64,000 nucleotides of DNA, taken from Micromonospora citrea (GTDB lineage: Bacteria > Actinomycetota > Actinomycetes > Mycobacteriales > Micromonosporaceae). A program made the position numbers and the translations under genes. This document shows positions 20,142 through 28,773 of the stretch, one piece after another (the first letter of the stretch is position 1; each line of letters opens with the position of its first letter). Below the pieces are notes generated by a model. That model was not told the DNA's origin. It was given only the letters and a program-made list of their open reading frames with translations, and made no database searches. The stretch spans positions 4,310,501 through 4,374,500 of the forward strand of contig NZ_FMHZ01000002.1 in assembly GCF_900090315.1 (NCBI RefSeq), written 5' to 3'.

Positions 20142-22676
20142 TCATCGCCGCACCCGCGGCATCCCGAGCGCGACCGGCTGCCGGCCCTCGGCGGCGGGCG
20201 CGCGCCCCGCCGGGACCGGCTGGCCCCGTTCGAGCGCGAAGGTGATCGACGGGTCGGGCACCTCGGGGGCGTTGACGAAGGAGGCGAAGCGGCGCAGCCG
20301 GGCCGGGTCCTCCAGCACGTCCCGCCACTCGTCGGAGTACGAGTCGACGTGCCGGGCCATCGCCGCGTCGAGTTCGGCGCAGAGGCCGAGCGAGTCGTCC
20401 ACGATCACCGCGCGGAGGTGGTCGAGGCCGCCGTCCATCGCCTCGATCCAGGCGGCGGTGCGTTGCAGCCGGTCGGCGGTGCGGACGTAGTACATCAGGA
20501 ACCTGTCGATGAGCTGGACCAGCGCCTCCGTCGACAGGTCGGTGGCGAAGAGGTCGGCGTGCCGGGGCCGGAAGCCGCCGTTGCCGCCGACGTAGAGGTT
20601 CCAGCCGGTCTCGGTGGCGATGACGCCGAAGTCCTTGCTGCGGGCCTCGGCGCACTCGCGGGCGCAGCCCGACACCGCCGACTTGATCTTGTGTGGGGCG
20701 CGCAGGCCCCGGTAGCGCAGCTCCAGGGCGACGGCCAGCCCGACCGAGTCCTGCACCCCGTACCGGCACCACGTCTCGCCGACGCAGGACTTCACCGTGC
20801 GCAGCGCCTTGCCGTACGCGTGGCCGGACTCGAAGCCGGCGTCGACCAGCCGGCGCCAGATCTGCGGCAGCTGCTCGACCCGGGCCCCGAACAGGTCGAT
20901 CCGCTGCCCGCCGGTGATCTTCGTGTAGAGCCGGAAGTCGCGGGCCACCTCGCCGATCACGATGAGCTTCTCCGGGGTGATCTCCCCGCCCGGGATCCGG
21001 GGCACCACCGAGTAGCTGCCGTCGCGTTGCAGGTTGGCCAGGAAGTGGTCGTTGGTGTCCTGCAACGACGCCTGCTCTCCGTCGAGCACGTGCCCGGTGC
21101 CGAGCGAGGCGAGGATCGAGGCGACCACCGGCTTGCAGATGTCGCAGCCACGGCCCCGGCCGTGCTCGGCGACGAGCTGCGAGAAGGTGCGGATGCCCCG
21201 GACCCGGACGATGTCGAACAGCTCCTGCCGGCTGGCGTCGAAGTGCTCGCAGAGCGCGGTCGACTGCGACACCCCGGCCGCGTCGAGGAGCTGCTTGAGC
21301 ATCGGCACGCAGGAGCCGCAGCTCGTGCCCGCCCGGGTGCACGCCTTCAGCGCCGGCACGTCCGCGCAGCCGCCGGCGATCGCGTCGTCGACGTCGGCGC
21401 GGGTCACCGCGTTGCAGGAGCAGACCTGCGCGGTGGCGGGCAGCGCCCCCGCTCCCGCGCCCGGTGCGCCGGCGGGCGCGAGCAGCGCCAGCGGGGGAGC
21501 GGGCAGCGGGCCGCCGACGCTGGCCCGCAGCGTGGGGTACGCGCTCGCGTCGCCGACCAGCACCCCGCCGAGCAGGGTCTGCGCGTCGTCGGAGAGGACC
21601 AGCCTGGCGTAGACCCGGGTGGCCGGGTCGGTGAACGTCACGTCGAGGCAGCCCGGCGTGGTGCCGTGCGCGTCGCCGAACGAGGCCACGTCCACGCCGA
21701 GCAGCTTCAGCTTCGTGGCGGTGTCCGCCCCGGGGAAGGTGGCCGCGCCGCCGACCAGCCGGTCGGCGACGACCTCGGCCATCGCGTAGCCGGGGGCGAC
21801 CAGGCCGTGGCAGGCGCCGTCGACCGCCGCGCACTCGCCGACCGCCCAGACCCGCTCGTCGGTCGTGCGGCAGGAACCGTCGACCAGCACCCCGCCGCGT
21901 GGGCCCAGCGCCAGTCCGGCCGCCCGGGCCAGCTCGTCGCGGGGCCGGATGCCGGCCGCCACCACCACCAGTTCGGCGTCGACCACCGAGCCGTCGGCCA
22001 GCTCCAGGCCGGCGACGGCGCCGTCCGGGCCGGGCCGCAGGGCGGTGGTGGCGACGCCCAGGTGGGTGGCCACGCCCAGCTCGTCGACGTAGCGCCGCAG
22101 CATCGCGCCGCCGGCCGTGTCCACCTGCGCCGGCATCAGCCGGGGCGCGAACTCCACCACGCTCGTCGCCAGGCCGAGCAGGCGCAGCGCGTTCGCCGCC
22201 TCCAGGCCGAGCAGCCCGCCGCCGATCACCGCGCCGGTGCGCCGGCCGCGCGCGTGCTCCCGGATCGCCTCCAGGTCGTCCAGCGTGCGGTAGACGAAGA
22301 CCCCCGGCAGCGCCGCCCCCCGCACCGGCGGAACGAAGGCGTACGAGCCGGTGGCCAGCACGAGCGCGTCGTACGGATGCTCGCCGGCCGCCGTGCGCAC
22401 CACCCGCCGCACCCGGTCGATCTCCGTGGCCGGCTCGCCGAGGCGCAGCTCCACCCCGTCGTCGGGGGTGTGCAGGTTGAGCTCCTCGGCGGTGGCCCCG
22501 TCGAAGAACGCCGAGAGCCGCACCCGGTCGTACGCCGGGCGGGTCTCCTCGGCGAGCACCGTGACCCGCCACCGTCCCTCGGGGTCGCGGGCGCGCAGCG
22601 CGTCGACGAGGCGCTGCCCGACCATGCCGTTGCCGACGACGACCAGCCGACCGTGACTGCCGCTTCGCCCGCTCAC
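20142..22676 (-). CDS. nirB: Assimilatory NADH-nitrite reductase large subunit NirB
   Basis: An 844-aa multidomain enzyme reducing nitrite to ammonium. In order: FAD/NAD(P)-binding pyridine nucleotide-disulfide oxidoreductase (RLVVVGNGMVGQRL; second Rossmann GAVIGGGLLGLEAANAL), a BFD-like [2Fe-2S] region (CSCNAVTRADV ... CGSCVPML), a ferredoxin-like half-domain and the sirohaem/[4Fe-4S] domain with CVGETWC and CARECAEAR (Cx5C and Cx3C ligands). Length matches family members. GTG 22676 overlaps the stop of a 23-codon mini-ORF that itself overlaps the nasB stop. Confidence 0.97.
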   Translation of the reverse strand: MSGRSGSHGRLVVVGNGMVGQRLVDALRARDPEGRWRVTVLAEETRPAYDRVRLSAFFDGATAEELNLHTPDDGVELRLGEPATEIDRVRRVVRTAAGEHPYDALVLATGSYAFVPPVRGAALPGVFVYRTLDDLEAIREHARGRRTGAVIGGGLLGLEAANALRLLGLATSVVEFAPRLMPAQVDTAGGAMLRRYVDELGVATHLGVATTALRPGPDGAVAGLELADGSVVDAELVVVAAGIRPRDELARAAGLALGPRGGVLVDGSCRTTDERVWAVGECAAVDGACHGLVAPGYAMAEVVADRLVGGAATFPGADTATKLKLLGVDVASFGDAHGTTPGCLDVTFTDPATRVYARLVLSDDAQTLLGGVLVGDASAYPTLRASVGGPLPAPPLALLAPAGAPGAGAGALPATAQVCSCNAVTRADVDDAIAGGCADVPALKACTRAGTSCGSCVPMLKQLLDAAGVSQSTALCEHFDASRQELFDIVRVRGIRTFSQLVAEHGRGRGCDICKPVVASILASLGTGHVLDGEQASLQDTNDHFLANLQRDGSYSVVPRIPGGEITPEKLIVIGEVARDFRLYTKITGGQRIDLFGARVEQLPQIWRRLVDAGFESGHAYGKALRTVKSCVGETWCRYGVQDSVGLAVALELRYRGLRAPHKIKSAVSGCARECAEARSKDFGVIATETGWNLYVGGNGGFRPRHADLFATDLSTEALVQLIDRFLMYYVRTADRLQRTAAWIEAMDGGLDHLRAVIVDDSLGLCAELDAAMARHVDSYSDEWRDVLEDPARLRRFASFVNAPEVPDPSITFALERGQPVPAGRAPAAEGRQPVALGMPRVRR

Positions 22677-22744
22677 GACCGCGCTCCGCTTCGTCGCGTG
22701 CCCGCCTGGGGCACTCCCGCACGGAGCCTGCCTCGCCCGCTCAT
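22673..22744 (-). CDS. 23-aa mini-ORF bridging nasB and nirB
   Basis: A short reading frame of 23 codons starting ATGAGCGGGCGAGGC and ending TGA. Its ATG overlaps the nasB stop (ATGA) and its stop overlaps the nirB GTG (GTGA). The start repeats almost exactly the nirB start (GTGAGCGGGCGAAGC), so the segment may have arisen by duplication. The peptide is Arg/Gly/Ser-rich with no recognisable fold. It could serve only to carry ribosomes from nasB to nirB, or be a fortuitous frame in a repeated spacer. Confidence 0.4.
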   Translation of the reverse strand: MSGRGRLRAGVPQAGTRRSGARS

Positions 22745-24180
22745 CGCGCCACCTCCACCGAATCCACCTCGGACAACCAGTCGACGATGCCGGCGACCGC
22801 GTCCCGGCAGCCGCCGCAGCCGGTGCCGGCCCGGGTGGCCGCCACCACGGCGTCGACCGTCCGGGCGCCGGAACGCCAGCAGCTCACCAGCGCGCCCTTG
22901 CTGACGTGGTTGCACTGGCAGACGGTCGCCGCGTCCGGCATCAGCGCCGGGGTGGCGGCGGGCGCCGCCGGGGCCGCACCGAAGGCCCGGCCGAGCAGCA
23001 GGGACCGCCGGTCGGCCGGCACCGGCTCACCCCGGTCGAAGAGCTGGACCACCGTGCCGACCGCCGGGTTGTCGCCGAGCAGGATGGCGGCCGTCAACCG
23101 CTCGTCGCGGATGCGCAGCCGCGCGTACGTGCCCCGGGCCGGGTCGGCGAAGGTCAGCTCCTCGCCGGCCCCGCCGTCGGCCGGGTCGCCCATCGCGGCG
23201 AGGTCGATGCCGGCCGCCTTGAGTCGGGTCACCGCCGGGCGGGGCCGGTAGCGGGCCAGCGGGTCCTCGCCGGTGAGCACCTGCGCCACCACCCGCGCCT
23301 GCGCCCAGGCCGGCGCGACCAGCCCGGTGAGGGCGCCGTCGTGCTGGGCGCAGTCGCCGATCGCCGAGATCCGCCGGTCGCTGGTGCGCAGCCGGTCGTC
23401 GACCAGCACGCCCCGCTCCACGGCCAGCCCGGCCGCGGCGGCGAGGTCGGTGTCGGGGCGTACCCCGCAGGAGAGGACCAGCAGGTCGGCGGCGAGCGAG
23501 CGGCCGTCGGCCAGGTCGAGGCGGACCCCGTCGGCGTCCGCCACCACCCGGGTGGCCGACACGGCCAGGTGGGTGGTCACCCCGAGCCCCGCGAGCGTGC
23601 CGGCCAGCACGGCCGCGCCCGCCGGGTCGAGCTGCCGTTCCATCAGGTACGGCAGCGGGTGCACCACCCCGACGGCCAGGCCCCGGGCGGCGAGCCCGCG
23701 GGCCGCCTCCAGCCCGAGCAGCCCGCCGCCGAGCACCAGGGCGGTGTGCGCGCCGTCGGCGACGGCGAGGATCCGCCGGCAGTCGTCCAGGGTGCGGAAC
23801 GGGACCACCCGGTCCGGCAGCCGGAGCCCGTCCAGCCCGGGCAGCGGGGGCACCACGGCCCGGCTGCCGGTGGCGAGCACCAGATGGTCGTACGCGATGC
23901 GGTCGCCGTCGTCGGTGCGGACCGTGCGGTCGGCCCGGTCGACGGCGGTGACGGTCACCCCGGGGCGCAGGTCGACGCCGTGCCCGGCGGCCTCCGCCAG
24001 CTCCACGTCCGCCTCGCCGATCTTGCCCGCCAGCAGGGTGGAGAGCATGATCCGGTTGTACGCCCGGTGCGGCTCCGCCCCGAGCACGGTGACCTTCCGG
24101 TCCCCGCCCCGGGCGTGCAGCTCGGCGGCCAGCCGGGCGCCGGCCATCCCGTTGCCGACGATCACCACGCGCCCGGTCAC
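22741..24180 (-). CDS. nasB: NAD(P)H/FAD electron-transfer subunit of assimilatory nitrate reductase (NasB-like)
   Basis: A 479-aa pyridine nucleotide-disulfide oxidoreductase. The N-terminal FAD site is VVIVGNGMAGARL, the NAD site ALVLGGGLLGLEAARGL, and the second FAD contact ISAIGDCAQHDG. A C-terminal BFD-like [2Fe-2S] domain carries CQCN and CGGC. It resembles the N-terminal half of NirB and probably passes electrons from NAD(P)H to the nitrate reductase NasA encoded just upstream. GTG 24180 overlaps the stop of a 24-codon mini-ORF. Confidence 0.9.
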   Translation of the reverse strand: MTGRVVIVGNGMAGARLAAELHARGGDRKVTVLGAEPHRAYNRIMLSTLLAGKIGEADVELAEAAGHGVDLRPGVTVTAVDRADRTVRTDDGDRIAYDHLVLATGSRAVVPPLPGLDGLRLPDRVVPFRTLDDCRRILAVADGAHTALVLGGGLLGLEAARGLAARGLAVGVVHPLPYLMERQLDPAGAAVLAGTLAGLGVTTHLAVSATRVVADADGVRLDLADGRSLAADLLVLSCGVRPDTDLAAAAGLAVERGVLVDDRLRTSDRRISAIGDCAQHDGALTGLVAPAWAQARVVAQVLTGEDPLARYRPRPAVTRLKAAGIDLAAMGDPADGGAGEELTFADPARGTYARLRIRDERLTAAILLGDNPAVGTVVQLFDRGEPVPADRRSLLLGRAFGAAPAAPAATPALMPDAATVCQCNHVSKGALVSCWRSGARTVDAVVAATRAGTGCGGCRDAVAGIVDWLSEVDSVEVAR

Positions 24181-24251
24181 GGCCGGCCCCCGTCGCGCGG
24201 CGGACGGCCCCGGGCCGGCGCCGCGGGACGCCGGACGGTTCGCTCGCTCAT
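24177..24251 (-). CDS. 24-aa mini-ORF bridging nasA and nasB
   Basis: A 24-codon frame (begins MSERTVRRP) whose ATG overlaps the nasA stop (ATGA) and whose TGA overlaps the nasB GTG (GTGA). It fills the gap of 67 bp completely. The peptide is Arg/Pro/Gly-rich and unlike any fold I know. It has the same arrangement as the 23-codon frame between nasB and nirB. It may act as a translational relay; a made peptide is not shown. Confidence 0.4.
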   Translation of the reverse strand: MSERTVRRPAAPARGRPPRDGGRP

Positions 24252-26392
24252 GGTCGCTCCACCCTCTCCAGCCGGACGGCGCAGATCTTGAACTCCGGCA
24301 TCCCGGAGACCGGGTCGACGGCGTCGTTGGTCACCGAGTTGGCCCGCGCCGCGCCGCCCCAGTGGAACGGCGCGAACACCGTGTCCGGCCGGATGGCGGC
24401 GCTGAGCCGGGCCGGCGCGCGCAGCTCGCCCCGGCGGGAGACCACCCGCACCAACTCGCCGTCGCCGATGCCCAGCCGGGCGGCCAGGTCGGGATGCAGC
24501 TCGACGAAGGCGTCCGGGGCGGCCCGGCGCAGCGCGGCGACCCGGCGGGTCTGGGTGCCGGACTGGTACTGCGCGAGCACCCGGCCGGTGGTGAAGTGCA
24601 GCGGGTACTCGGCGCAGACCTCCTCGGCCGCCGGCCGGTGCTCCACGGGGTGGAACCGGGCCCGCCCGTCGGGGGTGGCGAACCGGTCGACGAAGAGCCG
24701 GGGCGTGTCGGGCCCGTCCTCGGCCGGGCAGGGCCAGAACACCCCGTCCCGCTCGTCGATCCGCTCCCAGCTCACCCCGGCGTAGTCCGCGGGGCCGCCG
24801 GCCGACGCCCGCCGCAGCTCCGCGAACACGGCCCGCGGGTCGCCGCCGTCCTCCTCGCCGGCGGGCGGGGGAACCGGAGTGGCTCCCGCCCGGAGGCGTG
24901 CGGTGAGGCCGGCGAGGATCTCCAGGTCGGTACGGACGCCCGGGGGCGGCGGACGCAGCGCCCGCCGGCGCAGCACCCGACCCTCCAGGTTGGTCATCGT
25001 GCCGTCCTCCTCGGCCCACTGCGCGGTGGGCAGCACCACGTCGGCCAGCGCGGCCGTCTCGGAGAGCAGGAAGTCGACCACCACCAGCAGGTCGAGCCCG
25101 CGCAGCCGGCGTTCGACCCGGGCGGCGCGGGGCGCGGAGACCACCGGGTTGGAGCCGAAGACCAGCAGCGCCCTCGGCCCGGCGGGCGTGCCCAGCGAGT
25201 CCAGCAGCTCGTACGCGGGCACGCCCGGGCCGGGCAGTTCGTCGGCCGGCACCCCCCAGACCCCGGCGACGTGCTCCCGGGCGGCCGGGTCGTCGATCCG
25301 GCGGTAGCCGGGGAGCTGGTCGGCCTTCTGCCCGTGCTCCCGCCCGCCCTGCCCGTTGCCCTGGCCGGTCAGGCAGCCGTAGCCCGAGCCGGGGCGGCCG
25401 GGCAGCCCCAGGGCGAGCGCCAGGTTGACGAAGCCGGTGACCGTGTCGACGCCCTTGGCGTGCTGTTCGGCGCCCCGCGCGGTCAGGATGATCGCGCGCT
25501 CGGCGGTGCCGAGGGCCCGGGCGGTCGCCTCCAGGTCGGCCGCCGGCACCCCGGAGAGCGCCTCGGCGCGGGCCGGCCACCAGGCGGTCACGCTGCGGCG
25601 GACCGCCTCGAAGCCGGTGGTGCGGGCGGCCACGTACTCGCGGTCGACCAAGCCCTCGGTGAGCGCGACGTGCAGCAGCGCGTTCGCCACCGCCAGGTCG
25701 GTGCCGGGCAGGGGCTGCAGGTGCAGGTCGGCCTGCCGGGCGGTGGCGGTGAGCCGGGGGTCGACCACGATCAGCCGGCCGCCGCGCTCGCGCTGCTCGG
25801 CCAGCCAGCGCACCAGCGGGGGCATGGTCTCGGCCGGGTTCGCGCCGACCAGCAGCAGCGTGTCGGCCCGCCCCAGGTCGGCCAGCGGGAACGGCAGGCC
25901 CCGGTCGACGCCGAAGGCGCGCATCCCGGCCGCCGCCGCCGAGGACATGCAGAACCGGCCGTTGTAGTCGATGTGCCTCGTCCGCAGCGCCACCCGGGCG
26001 AACCTGCCGAGCGCGTACGCCTTCTCGTTGGTGAGCCCGCCGCCGCCGAAGACGGCCACCGCGTCCCGGCCGTGTCCACGCTGGACGGCGCGGACCCCGG
26101 CCACGATCCGGTCGAGGGCGGCGTCCCAGCTCGCCGGGCGCAGCTCGCCGGTGCGGGGGTCGCGCAGCAGCGGGGTGGTCAGCCGCTCGGGGTGGTCGAG
26201 GAGTTCGGCGGCCGTCCAGCCCTTCTGGCAGAGGCCGCCCCGGTTGGTGGGGAACTGGCGGGGGAGCACCGCCACCCGGCCGTCCTCCTCGCGCAGCCGC
26301 ATGCCGCACTGGAGGGCGCAGTACGGGCAGTGTGTCGCCACCTCCCGGGGCTCCCGCCCCGGTCGAGTCGCCGTCCGCGCACCGTCCGTCAT
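24248..26392 (-). CDS. nasA: Assimilatory nitrate reductase catalytic subunit (molybdopterin)
   Basis: A 714-aa molybdopterin oxidoreductase that reduces nitrate to nitrite in the cytoplasm. The N-terminal [4Fe-4S] ligands are C22, C25, C29 and C55 (CPYCALQC and GLCQKG). The Mo-bis-MGD domains show YNGRFCMSSAAAA, LLLVGANPAETMPP, GSGYGCLTGQGNGQGGREHGQ and the C-terminal beta-barrel FTTGRVLAQYQSGTQTRR. Unlike some NasA proteins it has no C-terminal BFD domain, which is instead on the separate NasB. It is first in the operon, behind a four-site GlnR-like box. Confidence 0.95.
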   Translation of the reverse strand: MTDGARTATRPGREPREVATHCPYCALQCGMRLREEDGRVAVLPRQFPTNRGGLCQKGWTAAELLDHPERLTTPLLRDPRTGELRPASWDAALDRIVAGVRAVQRGHGRDAVAVFGGGGLTNEKAYALGRFARVALRTRHIDYNGRFCMSSAAAAGMRAFGVDRGLPFPLADLGRADTLLLVGANPAETMPPLVRWLAEQRERGGRLIVVDPRLTATARQADLHLQPLPGTDLAVANALLHVALTEGLVDREYVAARTTGFEAVRRSVTAWWPARAEALSGVPAADLEATARALGTAERAIILTARGAEQHAKGVDTVTGFVNLALALGLPGRPGSGYGCLTGQGNGQGGREHGQKADQLPGYRRIDDPAAREHVAGVWGVPADELPGPGVPAYELLDSLGTPAGPRALLVFGSNPVVSAPRAARVERRLRGLDLLVVVDFLLSETAALADVVLPTAQWAEEDGTMTNLEGRVLRRRALRPPPPGVRTDLEILAGLTARLRAGATPVPPPAGEEDGGDPRAVFAELRRASAGGPADYAGVSWERIDERDGVFWPCPAEDGPDTPRLFVDRFATPDGRARFHPVEHRPAAEEVCAEYPLHFTTGRVLAQYQSGTQTRRVAALRRAAPDAFVELHPDLAARLGIGDGELVRVVSRRGELRAPARLSAAIRPDTVFAPFHWGGAARANSVTNDAVDPVSGMPEFKICAVRLERVERP

Positions 26393-26416
26393 GTCGGCAA
26401 AGCGTGCCGGGGGGCG

Positions 26417-26454
26417 GTTTCCGGCCCGGGTCCCGTTTGTTTCGCTCCTGTCAA
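26417..26454 (-). promoter_or_regulatory. GlnR-type operator upstream of nasA
   Basis: Read on the minus strand there are four half-sites with exact 11-bp spacing: TTGAC (26454-26450), GAAAC (26443-26439), GACCC (26432-26428) and GAAAC (26421-26417). This fits the known GlnR consensus GTnAC-n6-GAAAC repeated twice, with the third site weakest. It ends 25 bp before the nasA start. GlnR activates nitrate assimilation under nitrogen limitation in actinomycetes. Confidence 0.7.
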
Positions 26455-26637
26455 GAGCGGCTCACACCGCACCGAGGCACGGGGCCGCTTCGGTGCCTTC
26501 TGAGGGGGCGCGGTCGGGCGGCGTGCCGGTGGTCGGCGCAGCCGAGGCCCGGCTGTCGTCGGTCGCGGCCGTTCCAGACGTACCCCGGCCGGCCGGGCCC
26601 GGGCGAACGGTGGGATGACTGCCGGTCATACCAGCGG

Positions 26638-26643
26638 TAGGCT
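26638..26643 (+). promoter_or_regulatory. TAGGCT -10 element, leaderless antitoxin start
   Basis: TAGGCT lies 7 nt before ATG 26651, the spacing expected if transcription begins at the start codon itself. No Shine-Dalgarno sequence is present between them. Confidence 0.5.
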
Positions 26644-26650
26644 GTTCGGC

Positions 26651-26908
26651 ATGACGGCCAAGGTGACCCTGTCGTTCTCCGACGAGACGATCGAGGAGGC
26701 CCGCCGGTTCGCCAAGCGCGAGGGGCTCTCCCTGTCGGCGTGGATGGACCAGGCGGCCCGCGAGAAGGCGCTGCGCGAGGTCTTCACCGCGCACGCCGCC
26801 GCTGTCGGCCGCGCCGGGCTCGACCTCGAATCCGCCGCCCTCGCCGACGCCCGCGAGGTGGGCATGGTCGACGACCTGCTCTTCGGCGGGCGCCCGCGTG
26901 CTGCGTAG
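26651..26908 (+). CDS. Antitoxin of a MazEF-type pair (ribbon-helix-helix-like)
   Basis: An 85-aa small acidic protein. The N-terminal KVTLSFSDETIEEARRFAKREGLSLSAWMDQAAREKAL resembles a ribbon-helix-helix DNA-binding module, and the acidic C-terminus (LADAREVGMVDDLLF) is likely to wrap the toxin. ATG 26651 is favoured over an upstream in-frame ATG at 26615 because TAGGCT lies 7 nt before it. The toxin gene overlaps its last 11 bp. It probably neutralises the toxin and autoregulates the pair. Confidence 0.8.
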   Translation: MTAKVTLSFSDETIEEARRFAKREGLSLSAWMDQAAREKALREVFTAHAAAVGRAGLDLESAALADAREVGMVDDLLFGGRPRAA

Positions 26909-27191
26909 GGGCGAGGTCTGGCGCATCGACGGCGCCCGGGAGCGGCTCGGGCTGGTGATCAGCTCCGACGTCTACAACTCCACCGACGTGCCGATCGTCA
27001 TCGTGGCCGAGGTGGTCGAGGAGGCGCTGCTGCGCGACTCGCCCCTGGCGGTGCCGATGGGCGCGTACGTGGTGATGCCCGACCGGCTCTCCTCACCGAT
27101 GAAGAAGTGGTTCACCGAGTGCGTGGACGTCGCCGACACCGAGACCATGCAGCGGGTCGGCCGGGCGCTGCGCATCCTGCAACAGCTCTGA
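26898..27191 (+). CDS. MazF/PemK-family endoribonuclease toxin
   Basis: A 97-aa protein of the MazF/PemK fold. It starts LRRGEVWRIDGARERLGLVISSD, matching the conserved RGEVW and the strand-loop region of MazF. RLSSPMKKWFTECVDVAD matches the later core, and the C-terminal helix is TMQRVGRALRIL. MazF toxins cleave mRNA at short motifs; specificity cannot be predicted here. GTG 26898 overlaps the antitoxin gene. The pair sits between nasA and narK, interrupting the nitrate locus. Confidence 0.85.
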   Translation: MLRRGEVWRIDGARERLGLVISSDVYNSTDVPIVIVAEVVEEALLRDSPLAVPMGAYVVMPDRLSSPMKKWFTECVDVADTETMQRVGRALRILQQL

Positions 27192-27315
27192 CACCTCACC
27201 GGCGGCGCCCGGCCGAGGTGCGGTCTCCGTTTCCGGCCCGACCCGCGACGGGCATCGCGGGGTAACCCCCGATTCCTAGCGTTCCTCCAGGTCACACCGA
27301 CGAGGAGGAGCCGCC

Positions 27316-28698
27316 GTGCGCACACTCGCCCCCAGCACGCCCCCGGCCGAGGCCGCCCCGGCCGCCGCCGGGCGCCGCCGCATCGACGACTGGCGCCCCG
27401 AGGACCCGGAGTTCTGGCGTACGACCGGGGCGCCGATCGCCCGCCGAAACCTCTGGATCTCGATCTTCGCCGAGCACGTGGGCTTCTCCGTGTGGAGCCT
27501 CTGGTCGGTGACGGTGCTCTTCCTCGGTCCCGAGTACGGCATCGACCCGGCGGGCAAGTTCCTGCTCACCGCCGTGCCGGCCGCGCTCGGGGCGGTGCTG
27601 CGCCTGCCGTACACGCTCGCCGTGGCCCGGTTCGGCGGGCGGAACTGGACGGTCGTCAGCGCGCTGCTGCTGCTCGTCCCGGCCGTGCCGATGGCCGTGC
27701 TGCTGGAACCGGGCGTCTCCTACCCCACGCTGATGGTGCTGGCCTGCCTGACCGGCGTCGGCGGCGGCAACTTCGCCTCCTCGATGGCGAACATCAACCT
27801 CTTCTTCCCCCAGCGGCTCAAGGGCCGGGCGCTCGGGCTCAACGCCGGCGGCGGCAACCTCGGCGTGCCGGCGGTGCAACTGGTCGGCCTGGCGGTGCTG
27901 GCCACGGCGGGCGCCGCGTACCCCCGGCTGGTGCCGGCCGTCTACCTGCCGCTGATCGTGCTGGCCGCGCTGGCCGCGGCGCGCGGGCTGGACAACGTCC
28001 CCGGGGCGCGCAACGAGCCCGGCGCGCTGCGCGAGGCCGCCCGCGACCCGCACACCTGGATCATGTCGCTGCTCTACGTCGGCACCTTCGGCTCCTTCAT
28101 CGGCTTCGGCTTCGCCTTCGGGCAGGTGCTCCAGCTCCAGTTCGCCGAGCGCTTCCCGACGCCTGTCGACGCCGCCTGGCTGACCTTCCTCGGCCCGCTG
28201 ACCGGCTCGCTGATCCGGCCCGTCGGCGGCCACCTCGCCGACCGGCTCGGCGGGGCCCGGGTGACCTTCTGGAACTTCGTCGCGATGGCGGCCGGCGCCG
28301 CGCTCGTGCTCTTCGCCGCCCGGGAGCGCTCGTTCGGGCTCTACCTGGTCGGTTTCCTGTCGCTCTTCGTCTTCTCCGGGATCGGCAACGGGTCGACGTA
28401 CAAGATGATCCCGGCGATCTTCCGGGCCCGGGCGACGGCGGCGGTGGACGCGGGCCGGCGGGAGGCGGCGGCGGCCGAGCGCTGGGCCGTCCGGATGACC
28501 GGGGCGTTGATCGGCGTCGCGGGGGCGGTGGGGGCCTCCGGCGGGGTGCTGGTGAACATCGCCTTCCGGCAGTCGTTCCTCACCCAGGGCAGCGCGGACG
28601 CGGCGTATGTCGCCTTCGTGGCCGCCTACGCGGTCTGTTTCGCCGTGACCTGGTCGGTCTACCTGCGGCCGGGACCGCGGCGGCTGGCCGGGGTGTGA
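27316..28698 (+). CDS. narK: MFS nitrate/nitrite transporter NarK
   Basis: A 460-aa major facilitator with about 12 TM helices after a 45-residue cytoplasmic N-terminus. The nitrate signature in TM5 is clear: GVGGGNFASSMANINLFFP. A second Gly-rich helix FSGIGNGSTYKMIPAIF corresponds to the TM11 nitrate signature, and conserved arginines occur in VLRLPYTLAVARFGG and GSLIRPVGGHLADRLGG. It imports nitrate or exchanges nitrite for the adjacent NasA/NirBD. GTG 27316 has GAGGAGGAG upstream. A weak GlnR-like pair on the minus strand (GTGAC-n6-GAACG, 27280-27295) lies in its leader. Confidence 0.94.
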   Translation: MRTLAPSTPPAEAAPAAAGRRRIDDWRPEDPEFWRTTGAPIARRNLWISIFAEHVGFSVWSLWSVTVLFLGPEYGIDPAGKFLLTAVPAALGAVLRLPYTLAVARFGGRNWTVVSALLLLVPAVPMAVLLEPGVSYPTLMVLACLTGVGGGNFASSMANINLFFPQRLKGRALGLNAGGGNLGVPAVQLVGLAVLATAGAAYPRLVPAVYLPLIVLAALAAARGLDNVPGARNEPGALREAARDPHTWIMSLLYVGTFGSFIGFGFAFGQVLQLQFAERFPTPVDAAWLTFLGPLTGSLIRPVGGHLADRLGGARVTFWNFVAMAAGAALVLFAARERSFGLYLVGFLSLFVFSGIGNGSTYKMIPAIFRARATAAVDAGRREAAAAERWAVRMTGALIGVAGAVGASGGVLVNIAFRQSFLTQGSADAAYVAFVAAYAVCFAVTWSVYLRPGPRRLAGV

Positions 28699-28743
28699 CC
28701 CGGTCCGTGCCGCGCCGCAGGTCAGGGCGGGTGGCACCCCGTT

Positions 28744-28773
28744 TTGACCTGCCGACGGGGCGCCGGGTATCGT
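28744..28773 (+). promoter_or_regulatory. Promoter of rplM-rpsI
   Basis: TTGACC (28744-28749) and TATCGT (28768-28773) with an 18-bp spacer make a good housekeeping-sigma promoter. The leader to the rplM GTG would be about 108 nt, long enough for the autoregulatory structures known for the L13-S9 operon of other bacteria; I did not identify one. Confidence 0.65.

Larger units (their letters stand above)
26393..26650. other. Divergent control region of nasA and the toxin-antitoxin pair
   Basis: A 258-bp gap with the nasA GlnR-like box at 26417-26454 and the TAGGCT element at 26638-26643. In between it is GC-rich, with a CCCGGCCGGCCGGG palindromic stretch around 26584-26600. Confidence 0.5.

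Noticed and set aside
27280..27295. GlnR box before narK
   Set aside because: Only one imperfect half-site pair (GTGAC-n6-GAACG) is present, without the second pair seen at nasA; too weak to list as a feature.
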